Assembly (NCBI GenBank): GCA_964388275.1
Contig: CAYLZD010000005.1
Coordinates: 62,001-126,000 of the forward strand
Source of the DNA: JARYLZ01 sp964388275
GTDB taxonomy: Bacteria; Bacteroidota; Ignavibacteria; SZUA-365
Length of the DNA stretch: 64,000 nucleotides
Direction: 5' to 3'
Position 1 is the stretch's first letter. The number at the start of each line of letters is the position of its first letter. Made by a program: the position numbers and the translations under genes. Shown here in pieces: positions 15,999 to 25,539 of the stretch. The notes beneath the pieces are model-generated. The model ran no database searches. It had not been told where the DNA came from and saw nothing but the letters and a program-made list of their open reading frames with translations.

Positions 15999-17470
15999 TG
16001 CCGGTCTCCTTGTCGTCCGTCGACTACGAGACCCACCACTCCGGAGGTCAGCATGCAGATCGCCGAACCGACAGGCACATACCATGTCCAGGCGATCTCG
16101 CTGAAGAGAATCACGATGATCATGCCGGCGATAGCCGTGAAAAAGCCGGTCAGAGCCGGTGCCTCACCCGTCCTTTTCATGAACCTGCCGACGAGATATA
16201 ATCCTAGCAGGCCGCCGTAGGTAAAGGATGCGATGCTGAGGGCCAATTCAACCACGGTGTCGGGGGTTCCGATGAATACGCCCGCCGATGCCACCAGAGC
16301 AAGGCACCAGGCGATGGAAATGCGGCGCGATGTGCGAAGCGCGGAAGCCTCGTCCATGGGGCTGCGCCGCAAGGGCGCGACGAGGTCCATCATCGTCGAG
16401 GCGGACAGGGCGCTTATCGATCCCGAGAGCGTGGACATCGCGGCTGCCAGTATGCCTGAAACAATGAGTCCGCGCAGGCCCTGAGGCAGTTCCTCGAGTA
16501 TGAATCGCGAGAATACCTCGTTGGAAGACTGCGTCTCTCCTCCGTAATAAAGCCAGAGCATCACGCCGAGAAAGAGGAACATGGCGAACTGCACGAAAAC
16601 CACGACGCCGCTGAGAGCCATCGCCCGGCGCGAGGCGTTGAGATTGTTGGTGGTCAGAACCCTCTGTATGATCAGATGATCCGTGCCGTGTGAAGCCATC
16701 GACAGGAACATGCCGCCGATCACGCCCGCCAACGCATTGTAGGGCTGTGTAAAAAGACCCTCGACGGCCGGTGACACGAGAAAACGGAATTTACCCGCTT
16801 CCCACGCGCGCGACAGACCGGGCAGCGCCTGGTCACCGAGCAGTTCGAATACAAGTACCAGCGAAAACGCGGCTCCAAGCAAATAAATCCCGAATTGAAT
16901 CACGTCCGCCCAGATGACGGCCCTGACTCCGCCGAGATAGACGTAGAACATCGTCAACGCCGCGATGACAATGATCGAAACGATGTAAACAGCTGTTTCC
17001 CCGCCACCCATAAGTCCGCTTCCGCGGATAAACAACGCGAGAGGTATCGCTGTGGCGTACAACCGCACGCCGTCCGCGAGCAATCGGGTGCCCAGAAACG
17101 CGACCGACGCCGAGCGGCGCGTTCGGTTGCCGAAACGGCTTTCGAGATAGCTGTAAGCGGTTTCGAGTTTCCCGCTGAAATATCCTGGCAGTATGAATAC
17201 GGCGACGGCGACGCGGCCGATTATGTACCCGACCGCGAGCTGCAGGAAGGACATGTCCGACACGTACGCCAATCCCGGCAGCGAAAGGAAGGTCAGCGCG
17301 CTGGTTTCCGTCGCCACAATCGCGATGCATACGGCCCACCAGGGCACGGCGGACTCGCTCAGGAAGTAGTCGCGGGCCGAGCTCTGGCGTCCTCCGCGCA
17401 TGGCGCCGTAAACCGCTATGCCCGCGAGGGAAAAACCGATTACAATAAAATCGGGGATGGTCAGTTGCAT
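15995..17470 (-). CDS. Sodium:solute symporter (SSF family), second of two
   Basis: 491 residues from ATG 17470; longer in-frame extensions upstream lack hydrophobic family sequence. About 13 membrane segments. The SSF hallmark RQSSARDYFLSESAVPWW (about 30-47) followed by IVATETSALTFLSLPG (about 52-67) is clear, and the DVIQFGIYLLGA segment (about 178) is typical. It resembles the SLC5A8/12-like monocarboxylate or sugar subgroup in general form, but substrate is unknown. Tandem with the next symporter by a 4-bp overlap, so the two are co-translated and may serve related substrates. Confidence 0.88.
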   Translation of the reverse strand: MQLTIPDFIVIGFSLAGIAVYGAMRGGRQSSARDYFLSESAVPWWAVCIAIVATETSALTFLSLPGLAYVSDMSFLQLAVGYIIGRVAVAVFILPGYFSGKLETAYSYLESRFGNRTRRSASVAFLGTRLLADGVRLYATAIPLALFIRGSGLMGGGETAVYIVSIIVIAALTMFYVYLGGVRAVIWADVIQFGIYLLGAAFSLVLVFELLGDQALPGLSRAWEAGKFRFLVSPAVEGLFTQPYNALAGVIGGMFLSMASHGTDHLIIQRVLTTNNLNASRRAMALSGVVVFVQFAMFLFLGVMLWLYYGGETQSSNEVFSRFILEELPQGLRGLIVSGILAAAMSTLSGSISALSASTMMDLVAPLRRSPMDEASALRTSRRISIAWCLALVASAGVFIGTPDTVVELALSIASFTYGGLLGLYLVGRFMKRTGEAPALTGFFTAIAGMIIVILFSEIAWTWYVPVGSAICMLTSGVVGLVVDGRQGDRQ

Positions 17471-17522
17471 GGACTCGATTATCCGGGGACCAGGCGCCGA
17501 ACCGCCGAGTGGTCGTGCGGTT

Positions 17523-17864
17523 CTAATCCTCGAGCGCGGCGCGCGCGTCGGTGATGCTGCTGAAAACCGGTATAACGGCATCGAGCTTGGCAAGTTCGAC
17601 CAGAGCGCGGACTTTGCCGATCTCGTCGACCACCAGCACTCCTCCGTCGCGATCGCGCATCTGCCTTTCGGCCAGAAGCAATGCGCTCAAACCCGAACTG
17701 TCGCAGAATTCAATCCCCCGCAAGTCGATTATCAGCACGTTGACGTCTTCGCTCGATGCGATGAGAAGCTGAGCTTTCACATCGGGCGCGTTCAGCGAGT
17801 CCAGGCGCCTCTCCTTCAGATGAAAGATCGCTATGTCATCCTCTTTCGTGATCGAAAAGTTCAT
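17523..17864 (-). CDS. STAS-domain anti-anti-sigma factor-like protein
   Basis: 113 residues forming a single STAS domain. The conserved phospho-acceptor loop is present as FCDSSGLSALL (about residues 53-63), with the DSSG serine that a partner serine kinase would phosphorylate. Proteins like SpoIIAA/RsbV bind an RsbW-type kinase or anti-sigma factor. No such kinase or PP2C phosphatase is encoded in the window, so the partner must be elsewhere. Its start overlaps the ligA stop by 4 bp, probably an accident of compact gene order. Confidence 0.85.
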   Translation of the reverse strand: MNFSITKEDDIAIFHLKERRLDSLNAPDVKAQLLIASSEDVNVLIIDLRGIEFCDSSGLSALLLAERQMRDRDGGVLVVDEIGKVRALVELAKLDAVIPVFSSITDARAALED

Positions 17865-19903
17865 CTTTGCTCCGCTGTTGATCGGGTGGTGGATATTCCG
17901 GAAATGAAATCTTCCTCGGTCAAGACGGCGACGCCCAGCCGTTGCGCCTTTTCCAGCTTGGAGCCGGGGTCGGTTCCGGTTATGAGGAAGTCCGTTGCTT
18001 TACTGACGCTGCCGGCGACTTTCCCGCCCGCATTCTCGATGATCTTCCTGGCTTCGTCCCGAGTGTAAGACTGCAAAGTTCCAGTCAGCACGAAGGTCTT
18101 GCCTGAAAAAAACACGTTCGCCGTCGGGGCGTGCTCCTGCGTCGCGCCTCCGGTCACTCCCGCCCGCCTCAGCCTCCGCGTCAGCGCGGATGTCCGCGGA
18201 TCGTAAAAATATCGGACAATGCTGTCGGCAGTTCTCGGTCCAATGCCGTCGATCCGCGCGAGGGTTTCCGCATCCGCCGCCTCCAGGGCATCGAACGATG
18301 GGAACGCCCGCGCCACGAGACGGGCGGCGCTTTCGCCTACGAAGCGGATGCCGACGGCATAGAGCAACCTTTCGAAGGGCTGTTCCTTGCTGCGTTCAAT
18401 GGATTCGAGCAGTCTTGAAACGCTGCGCTCGCCGAAGCCGCGCAGTGCGCTGAGTTCGGCGCCTCGTCCGGAAAGCTCGTAAAGGTCCGGCACGGAGCGG
18501 ATGAATCCCTGTTCGACCAGCGAATCCACGACCGCCTCGCCTAGACCTTCGATGTTCATGGCCCGTCTTGCCGCGAAATGCTCGATTCGGCCTCTTACCT
18601 GGGCGGGGCACTCGGGATTTTCGCAATACCAGGCAGCTTCGCCCTCGGGACGGGAAAGGAGCTCTCCGCAGGACGGGCAACACTCGATGAAAGAGAAAGC
18701 CGCCGCGTCGGGATAGCGCGCGCTCAAATCGACTCCCGTCACTTTCGGAATGACGTCGCCGCCTTTCTCGATGTGGACAAGATCTCCGACTCGAAGGTCT
18801 TTTTCTCTTATGAAATCCTCGTTATGAAGCGTCGCCCTGCTGATGGTCGATCCGGCGAGGCGGACCGGCGTCAGCACGGCCACGGGCGTCACTGTTCCGA
18901 GGCGTCCCACCTGGAAGGAGATTCCCTCGAGCCGGGTCGCGGCGCTACTGGACTCGAACTTGCATGCGATGGCCCAGCGGGGACTGCGGGCGACGGCGCC
19001 AAGCCGCTGCTGCTGCGCGAACGAGTCGACCTTGACGACGACGCCGTCGATGTCGTATGGCAGGGTGTCTCGCCTGCTCTCCCATGTGTCCCTGTACTCC
19101 TGAACCTGCGCGATGCTCTCACAGAGACTCGAGTGCCGGCTGACCGGAAATCCGGTTTCTTCCAGGACTTTCAAAGCGTTGAACTGCGATTCCACGAAAC
19201 CGGAAGGAGCGAGGAGGGTGTACATCATGGCGCTCAAGGATCTTTCGGCGACCAGCGCGCTGTCCTGCAGCTTCAAGGTCCCCGCGGTTGAGTTGCGAGG
19301 ATTCGCGAATAGTTTTTCGCCGTCGAGTTCGCGCTGCTTGTTCAGGCGCTCGAAAACGTCCCGTCCCATGTAGATCTCTCCGCGGACCTCGAAGTCTTTA
19401 AGTCCGTCAGCCGCGTCTCGGATTCGCAGCGGGATCGATCTGATAGTACGTACGTTATTGGTGATTTCGTCTCCCCGCTCGCCGTCGCCCCGCGTCGCGG
19501 CTCTTTCGAGTATGCCGTCGCGGTATACGAGCGAGACCGCGACGCCGTCGATCTTCAACTCGGCGGCATATCTGACGGCTTCTCCGCCGAGCGCCTCGGC
19601 GATACGGCGGTCGAAGTCGAGAAGTTCCCCCGGAGCGTAGGTATTGGACAGGCTGAGCATTGGAGACGAGTGGATGACCGTCGCGAATTCCCTGGTAACC
19701 GTCCCTCCGACGCGAAGACCGGGAGAATCCTCGCCGCGCAATTCCGGATGCATCGCTTCGATTGCGAGCAACCGCTCCATGAGCTTATCGTAGTCGCGGT
19801 CTGAAATCGCCGGGTCCGCGAGGACATAGTAGCGATAGTCGTGCTCCGAAATCTCGCGGCACAGCGCCGCGTGCTCGTCGATGATTTGCCTCGCAACCGC
19901 CAC
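17861..19903 (-). CDS. ligA: NAD-dependent DNA ligase LigA
   Basis: 680 residues, full length. Order of parts: domain Ia, adenylation domain with the active-site lysine K117 in ELKIDG, OB fold, the four-Cys zinc finger (CCPSCG ... CENPEC, about 405-430), helix-hairpin-helix repeats, and a C-terminal BRCT domain (about 595-670, GKTFVLTGTLQSYTRDEA). It seals nicks in replication and repair using NAD+. The start lies 4 bp after the RodZ-like gene stop, so the two are probably co-transcribed. Confidence 0.97.
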   Translation of the reverse strand: MAVARQIIDEHAALCREISEHDYRYYVLADPAISDRDYDKLMERLLAIEAMHPELRGEDSPGLRVGGTVTREFATVIHSSPMLSLSNTYAPGELLDFDRRIAEALGGEAVRYAAELKIDGVAVSLVYRDGILERAATRGDGERGDEITNNVRTIRSIPLRIRDAADGLKDFEVRGEIYMGRDVFERLNKQRELDGEKLFANPRNSTAGTLKLQDSALVAERSLSAMMYTLLAPSGFVESQFNALKVLEETGFPVSRHSSLCESIAQVQEYRDTWESRRDTLPYDIDGVVVKVDSFAQQQRLGAVARSPRWAIACKFESSSAATRLEGISFQVGRLGTVTPVAVLTPVRLAGSTISRATLHNEDFIREKDLRVGDLVHIEKGGDVIPKVTGVDLSARYPDAAAFSFIECCPSCGELLSRPEGEAAWYCENPECPAQVRGRIEHFAARRAMNIEGLGEAVVDSLVEQGFIRSVPDLYELSGRGAELSALRGFGERSVSRLLESIERSKEQPFERLLYAVGIRFVGESAARLVARAFPSFDALEAADAETLARIDGIGPRTADSIVRYFYDPRTSALTRRLRRAGVTGGATQEHAPTANVFFSGKTFVLTGTLQSYTRDEARKIIENAGGKVAGSVSKATDFLITGTDPGSKLEKAQRLGVAVLTEEDFISGISTTRSTAEQR

Positions 19904-19907
19904 GCCG

Positions 19908-21263
19908 TCAGTCTCCGGTACTCATGCTCTGACGGGATAAGGGCATGTTGCGGATAACGACTCCGTTGTCTCCCAAGGCGCCCAGTTCTTTTCCGTTGAG
20001 GAAAAAAGTCACAGCGCCACCGTCTCCGAGAGTGATGGTGAAGCGGTCCCTGGCCTTCCAGATCCGGTGGTCGTTGCTGCTCATCCTGCCCTTCTCCGTG
20101 CGCGTGGTATCCATCTTGACGGAAAACCAGACAGGCGCGCTGGAAAAGGCCTCCAGTACCAGGCTGTCTTCCTTCGAGTCGGCGCTGGCGGAGCGCGTGG
20201 TTGCATCCTCCGGTGGAAAAATCCTGTTGCTCATTGTGTCCGGATCCGGCAGTACGGGCTCGAAAAACATGCTCTGCGAAGAATCAATGAACGCGCCGCT
20301 TTCAAGCGTGGATTTGATGCCGGTGGAATCCACAGCGACTGTCTGCTCCGTGTCCGCTGACTGGAAATTGACAATGATGAAAATTCCGACGATCACGATT
20401 CCGACCAGTATTGCCGCAATTATGAGATACCTGCGCTCTTCCTGCGATATCGGCTCACGTTTTCGGTTCCTGTGCGAGGACGGAGCATCTTTTTGCCTCG
20501 ATACGGCGGTTTTGATCGATTCTTCAGTAGGAATCGGCGGTTTCGTGTCATATACGCTCCTGCGAGACTGCCGGGCTTTCTCGACTTGCGGTGTAGACGC
20601 TGCGTGAGATTGCATAGTGAGCTTGTCTATGATGTCGGAGCGTCTGGACGCCACTTTCGACTGACCGTCTTCGGCCGAGTGATCCGGATCCGGCCGCCTT
20701 TGCGGCGGAACATAGGGAAGCGTCGCAGAGTTTGCGCCTTGAATCGCGGGTATTTCGCTCACCGGCGATTTCCCAGCGTTTTGAGGTTCGGAGGCGGGGG
20801 CGTTTTTTCGGGTGGTGCTGATGTCGAGGGCCGGAGTCGAGACGTCGGCCGCTGACGGAGAAACCCGGACCGGAGGCGTGAAATCCTCCTGTTCCGGAAC
20901 TTCGGGCGCTCCCTGCACCTCCACGTGACGGGGAGTTATGAGCGACGGATCGATTATCTCTATTGTGTCGTCGAGCTTCGGAAGTATATGAGACTGGTCG
21001 GAAGCTTCAGGCGGTTTTGGAATTCCGCGTTCTCTCTCGGCGAAGTCATTATATCGGGCAACTGCGGCGTCCTTGTCCAAACCGACCAGCGCCGCGAATT
21101 CCCTGATGAAGGCGCGAACGTAGGTTTGCGGCACCGACGGGAAATCTCCGGACTCAATAGCCAGAAGATGCTTCATCGATATACGGGTCGTCTCGTGGAT
21201 TTCCTCCAGAGAAATTCCCGACTTCAATCGCGCTTCGCGCAGTGCGTCGCCGAAATCCTTCAT
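19908..21263 (-). CDS. RodZ-like membrane protein with N-terminal helix-turn-helix
   Basis: 451 residues: an N-terminal HTH_25/Xre-like domain (about 1-65, FGDALREARLKSGISLEEI), a long low-complexity Pro/Ser/Asp/Ala-rich linker (about 100-270), one membrane segment (about 278-302) and a C-terminal extracytoplasmic DUF4115-type domain ending in GKELGALGDNGVVIRN. This is the RodZ architecture, in which the HTH domain binds MreB. The window holds mreB about 19 kb away. The linker is longer than in E. coli RodZ. It precedes ligA by 4 bp. Confidence 0.85.
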   Translation of the reverse strand: MKDFGDALREARLKSGISLEEIHETTRISMKHLLAIESGDFPSVPQTYVRAFIREFAALVGLDKDAAVARYNDFAERERGIPKPPEASDQSHILPKLDDTIEIIDPSLITPRHVEVQGAPEVPEQEDFTPPVRVSPSAADVSTPALDISTTRKNAPASEPQNAGKSPVSEIPAIQGANSATLPYVPPQRRPDPDHSAEDGQSKVASRRSDIIDKLTMQSHAASTPQVEKARQSRRSVYDTKPPIPTEESIKTAVSRQKDAPSSHRNRKREPISQEERRYLIIAAILVGIVIVGIFIIVNFQSADTEQTVAVDSTGIKSTLESGAFIDSSQSMFFEPVLPDPDTMSNRIFPPEDATTRSASADSKEDSLVLEAFSSAPVWFSVKMDTTRTEKGRMSSNDHRIWKARDRFTITLGDGGAVTFFLNGKELGALGDNGVVIRNMPLSRQSMSTGD

Positions 21264-21355
21264 GAAAAGGCCGTATCAGCGGTTACAATTAACCCGAAAT
21301 GCTTTCATCACAAGAAATTATGTAGCCGGAGAGGGAAATCCAAAAGCCATGCTGC

Positions 21356-21388
21356 CTTCGGCCCGCGGGCCGCCCCGTCCGCCCGAAG
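21356..21388. repeat. GC-rich palindrome in the RodZ-like/TolC spacer
   Basis: The 174-bp spacer 21264-21437 holds the perfect 12-bp palindrome GGCCCGCGGGCC (21360-21371) and an alternative stem CTTCGG (21356-21361) with CCGAAG (21383-21388). No T-tract follows. It may end the upstream TolC transcript or form a leader for the RodZ-like gene. I see no other gene in this spacer. Confidence 0.35.
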
Positions 21389-21437
21389 ACGCGGGATGCT
21401 TACTCGATCAGCGGCGCCTGGGAAGCGTCGCGGCAAG

Positions 21438-22913
21438 CTATCTCGAAAGTTCCACTCCCCGGTCGTTGACGAAATCCCAGGATGTGCGCCTCATCAGATC
21501 AGCGACGGCGACGTTGAAATCTATCAGGGCCTCCAGCGCGCTCAAACGCGCCTGCAACAGACGCGTCTGCGACTGCGACAGCTCAATCGATCCGATTGTG
21601 CCCACTTCGTACCGCTGTGTATTTATCTGGTTCGCTTTTTCGGCAACCCCGCGGCTTTTGTAAAGGACGTTCACGCGCTCCGAAGCGGATGCAATGCGGC
21701 GCGTCAGGTCGGTAATCTCCTGTTCGATGGTCAGTTCCACATTTTCCGCGGTGAAACGAGCGCTGCGAAGGCGGGCCTCTGCGGCTTCCACATCGCGCGA
21801 GTGACGGCCCCAATCGAAGACCGGCACCGACACCCTGAGCATGGCGCCTCTCGTTTGGCTGGGCTCCAGAAACATAGCTCGGAGGCGGTCCTCCACGTCG
21901 TTCAGGCCGTAGTTCAGAGTGATGTCGCCTCTGATCGTGCGGCGTCCCTCGACTTCATCGAGAGTCAACTCGCCTCGCTCCACGTTGTTTAAAGCCCGTT
22001 TCAGATCCACGCGCGTTCTCTTGGCCTCGGCAATGGCGCGGTCCAACGGGATTTCCAATCCGTGAAAAGTTGTATCCGACAGCGCGAGGGATATGCTGTC
22101 GGCCAGGGGCAAGCCGATCAGCAGTTTAAAATTGTTGATTCTCGAGAGAAGGGAGTTTTCGGCGCTGAGCAGGTCGTTCCGGGCCGCGGCGAGGTCGACC
22201 TCGAATTGCAGGGCATCCACTTCAGCAATCAGCCCCGCCTTGTACTTGCGCATGGCTGTCGACCAGGATACCTCCTGCTGCCGCACTCTGTCCGCCTGAA
22301 TGATTCGCTGTTCCTGGAAAGCGTAGGAACGGTAGAAACCCTCGGTCACCGAGTACATCAGATCCAGAGCCGACCGTCTGTAATCCGCTTTAGCTTCCTC
22401 GAAATCCAGTTCCGCCCGGCGGAGGGCTATTCTCTGGCTGTTGGGCACGAACAGGGGTTGGGAGAAGCGCAGCACAAGATCGCCGTAAAAATTCCTGAAA
22501 AACTCGTTGGCCGCCGCGTCCTTCTGGTCGAGCCGGTAAAATTGTCCGGAGAGTGAGAGGGTGCTGTTTGTCCAGATGACCGGTTGGTTTATGGTGACGT
22601 TTCCGAGCCATTGCAGATTCTCCACGCTGAAAAACTCATCGCGGCGTGTGACGGTATTGAATTGCTGGCGGAGGCGGAAATCGTAACTGGGGATATCGAA
22701 TTGCAGGTCGAGCGTGGAGTATAGGGAAAGCCGCGCCGCTTCGGCTGAAGCTTCCGACGCCCGGAGCTGCTCGCGCGCCGAGCGCGCCTGGTAGCTGTTT
22801 TCTATCGCGATGTCGAGGCAGTCTTCGAGCGTGAGAACACGCTGGGCGCTTGAGATCCGGGTGAAGGCGAGGAAGATGATAATCCCTGAAAAGATGCGAT
22901 GGATGACTTGCAT
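21438..22913 (-). CDS. TolC-family outer-membrane efflux protein (partner of MacB-type permease)
   Basis: 491 residues from ATG 22913. A signal peptide (about 1-22, ending SSAQ) is followed by two repeats of the OEP fold, long coiled-coil helices with the entry segment LTLEDCLDIAIENSYQ (about 25-41) and RVLVLEDCL-type start. It forms the outer-membrane duct of a tripartite exporter. It is the last gene of a three-gene operon after the adaptor and permease, 30 bp downstream of the permease. Confidence 0.9.
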   Translation of the reverse strand: MQVIHRIFSGIIIFLAFTRISSAQRVLTLEDCLDIAIENSYQARSAREQLRASEASAEAARLSLYSTLDLQFDIPSYDFRLRQQFNTVTRRDEFFSVENLQWLGNVTINQPVIWTNSTLSLSGQFYRLDQKDAAANEFFRNFYGDLVLRFSQPLFVPNSQRIALRRAELDFEEAKADYRRSALDLMYSVTEGFYRSYAFQEQRIIQADRVRQQEVSWSTAMRKYKAGLIAEVDALQFEVDLAAARNDLLSAENSLLSRINNFKLLIGLPLADSISLALSDTTFHGLEIPLDRAIAEAKRTRVDLKRALNNVERGELTLDEVEGRRTIRGDITLNYGLNDVEDRLRAMFLEPSQTRGAMLRVSVPVFDWGRHSRDVEAAEARLRSARFTAENVELTIEQEITDLTRRIASASERVNVLYKSRGVAEKANQINTQRYEVGTIGSIELSQSQTRLLQARLSALEALIDFNVAVADLMRRTSWDFVNDRGVELSR

Positions 22914-22942
22914 GACTGAATGCTGTTCCGTAATGAACCTTC

Positions 22943-24265
22943 TTATTCGTAGCGCAGAGCTTCGATGATGTCGGCATCGGCGGCGCGCTTGGCTGGGTAG
23001 TAACCGAACAGGATGCCCGTTCCCGCCGCAACGCCGAAAGCCAGCGCGATGGACCAGAAGCTGATTATCGTGCGCCAGCCGGCATAGGCCGTGATGATGT
23101 TGGTGAGTCCCCATCCGAGGAGTATGCCCGCGATGCCGCCGGCTATCGACAGCAGCGTCGCCTCTGCGAGGAACTGCACGACTATCATCGAGCGCGTTGC
23201 GCCGATGGCGCGCCGGACCCCTATTTCGCGGGTACGCTCCAGAACACCGGCGAGCATGATGTTCATGATGCCGATGCCGCCCACCAGCAGCGAGATGCCG
23301 GCGATGGCTCCCATCACGATGTTGAAGATTCCCTGTGTCTTCTGGCTCTGCTCGATGAGCTGGTCAGGTATCGTGACGCTGAAATCCATGTTCATGTTAT
23401 GGCGCGAGACGAGCAGGCGCGTAATGACTCTGGCAGCTTCCTCGATCGGAGTGTCGCGATCGACCTGCACAGTTATCTGATCGACTGTATTGCGATCGAC
23501 GAATTGCGGCGCCTGTTGCGCGAAACGCCGCCGCCCGCGTCCGAACACTACGGTACTCGACACAGCGAGCTCCCGGTTGAATTTGGATATCGCCGTAGTC
23601 AAGGGGATGAAGATCATGGCGTTCGCGGACGACATTGGAAGGTCGAGCGTCTGCAGCGATTGTTTCTGCTCCATGACGCCGAGAACGGTGAACCATTGAT
23701 CCTCGATTTTCACCAGCCGGTTCAGAGGATCCTCGAAGCCGAATAGAGCGTAACGGATTTCGCTGCCGATCACGCAGACGTTCGCGGTTGCATCCAGATT
23801 CGACGCGTTCAAAAACGCGCCTCCCGACATGCGGACATTGAACATCCCGGCGTAGTCCGGAGTCGCGCCGACGAGCGTGGCCTTGCTGCTTCCGGAATAA
23901 GTTCGGGCTTCGACCTTTGTTTCCCAGGTCGGCGCGACCTTTTCCGCAAAACCGCAGACCTCTTTCACCGCCTGTGCGTCTTTAAGCGTGATACCCATGG
24001 GTTTGCGCACCGTCTCGCCCGGTTCGCTCTCCTCGGCGTCCTGTTCGAGAGAGCGTATGATAATATTGCGCACACCGAGTATCTCTATCTGCTCGAGCGT
24101 TTCGCGCCTGGCGCCTTCTCCGATCGATAGCATGGAGATCACCGCGCCGACTCCGAAGACGATGCCGAGCATGGTAAGGAGGGAACGGGTCTTGTGCAGC
24201 GTCAGGCTCGTTACCGCTATTTGAAGCGGTTCTCGATGCCGCGAGATGAAATCCGGCAATTTCAT
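22943..24265 (-). CDS. MacB-type ABC transporter permease (FtsX fold), no ATPase domain
   Basis: 440 residues: an N-terminal membrane segment at RSLLTMLGIVFGVGAVISMLS, a large periplasmic MacB_PCD domain (about 55-280), then three membrane segments with the FtsX signature LLVGGIGIMNIMLAGVLERTREIGVRRAIGA (from about 320). It lacks the ABC domain that E. coli MacB has fused at its N-terminus. Neither flanking gene is an ATPase, so the motor must be encoded elsewhere. It overlaps the adaptor gene by 4 bp. MacB-type systems use mechanotransmission to push substrates from the periplasm out. Confidence 0.92.
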   Translation of the reverse strand: MKLPDFISRHREPLQIAVTSLTLHKTRSLLTMLGIVFGVGAVISMLSIGEGARRETLEQIEILGVRNIIIRSLEQDAEESEPGETVRKPMGITLKDAQAVKEVCGFAEKVAPTWETKVEARTYSGSSKATLVGATPDYAGMFNVRMSGGAFLNASNLDATANVCVIGSEIRYALFGFEDPLNRLVKIEDQWFTVLGVMEQKQSLQTLDLPMSSANAMIFIPLTTAISKFNRELAVSSTVVFGRGRRRFAQQAPQFVDRNTVDQITVQVDRDTPIEEAARVITRLLVSRHNMNMDFSVTIPDQLIEQSQKTQGIFNIVMGAIAGISLLVGGIGIMNIMLAGVLERTREIGVRRAIGATRSMIVVQFLAEATLLSIAGGIAGILLGWGLTNIITAYAGWRTIISFWSIALAFGVAAGTGILFGYYPAKRAADADIIEALRYE

Positions 24266-25539
24266 GGGATGCGCATTCCGTTGGACCGGGAACCGGCGCC
24301 GCTTTCCGTGTCGGCGGAAGCCTTCTGTTCCTCATTCTCCTCGGGATTCCTCAGCGCGACCTGCTCGCCGGGCTGAAGGCCGTCTTTGACTACGACGAAA
24401 TTGTCGTTGCGCTCGCCGAGCTTCACTTCGCGCTTGTCGAATGACGAACCGTTCTTCACGAACAGCCAGGTCTTCTTCTCCTCTTCAAGCACAGAGATGA
24501 TCGGAACAGATACGACATTCTTCACGGTGCCGACAATGATGCGGTTGGTTGTCGTGATGCCCGGTTTGAGCACTTCGTCGGTGGAATCGAGATCTATCGT
24601 CACATCGAACACTTTGATGTTGGAACCCGATCCTTTTTCGCGGCCGATCTGAGAAACGGAAGTGATGGTGCCGGTGAAAGTCCTGTCGGGAAACGCATCC
24701 GGTGTGATGCGGACTTTCTGTCCCGTTTTCACTTTCGCGATGTCCATCTCGTTTACGCTGACGTCGACCTGGGCGGCTGATAAGTCCGGCAGACTGATTA
24801 TCGGCATGCCGGCCCAGGGCTGATCCCCGACGGCGATTTTCCTGCCGGTGCTCCAGTTGGTCTCATATACGATCAAGCCGCTGATGGGGGCCTTGATGTT
24901 CAACTGTTCGAGCTCCTTCTGCGCCACGGCGATGTCCGATTGGATCTGGGAGATGCGCAGCTGCAGGTTGCCGAGTTCCGAGCGACGCACGACTCCCTTG
25001 TTCTCGAGATTGAGTTTCGCCTGCTCGAAGGCGAGTTTGGAGCGTTCGAATTCCAGGGCCGCCTCACGCTGTTTTGCTTCGGGTTCGAACTGCATCCTCT
25101 GTTTGGCGATTTCGGCGAGCTGAAAATTCAGTTTTGCCGTTTCGAAATCCGTTTTTGCTTGAGCTTCATCGCCCGCTTGCTGGGCTTTCAGCTTGGCCAG
25201 GTCCGCCATTGCGGTCTTAAGCTCCGTTTGCTTGTCCGAAATGCGTTTCAGCGCGTTACTGGGATCGAATCGAACCAGCATTTGCTCCGGTTTGGCTATG
25301 GCGCCCTCGGGGGCGAGATACACCACCTGCAGGTTGCCGCCGGTCAGGAGCCGGGGCGCGGTAATGGTGAAGGAGTTCTTGGCCCGGATCGCGCCGCTCT
25401 CTATAACCAATATGCTGAAATCTCCCCTGACCGCGGAATATGCCGGTATATCGCTCTGCGAGGAAGGCGACAACAAGCGCCAGACAACGATGACCGCCAG
25501 TACAAACGCGACCAGCCAATACCATCGTTTTACTTTCAT
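24262..25539 (-). CDS. Periplasmic adaptor protein (HlyD/MacA type)
   Basis: 425 residues: one N-terminal membrane anchor (about 6-22), a lipoyl/barrel-sandwich half (about 50-90), a long charged coiled-coil hairpin (about 90-200, rich in Lys/Gln/Ala/Glu), the second half with IKAPISGLIVYE (about 215), and beta-barrel domains. The hairpin is long enough to reach a TolC partner. Start ATG 25539 follows AGGAAAGAG. It heads the adaptor-permease-TolC operon and is probably transcribed from the promoter at 25556-25586. Confidence 0.92.
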   Translation of the reverse strand: MKVKRWYWLVAFVLAVIVVWRLLSPSSQSDIPAYSAVRGDFSILVIESGAIRAKNSFTITAPRLLTGGNLQVVYLAPEGAIAKPEQMLVRFDPSNALKRISDKQTELKTAMADLAKLKAQQAGDEAQAKTDFETAKLNFQLAEIAKQRMQFEPEAKQREAALEFERSKLAFEQAKLNLENKGVVRRSELGNLQLRISQIQSDIAVAQKELEQLNIKAPISGLIVYETNWSTGRKIAVGDQPWAGMPIISLPDLSAAQVDVSVNEMDIAKVKTGQKVRITPDAFPDRTFTGTITSVSQIGREKGSGSNIKVFDVTIDLDSTDEVLKPGITTTNRIIVGTVKNVVSVPIISVLEEEKKTWLFVKNGSSFDKREVKLGERNDNFVVVKDGLQPGEQVALRNPEENEEQKASADTESGAGSRSNGMRIP

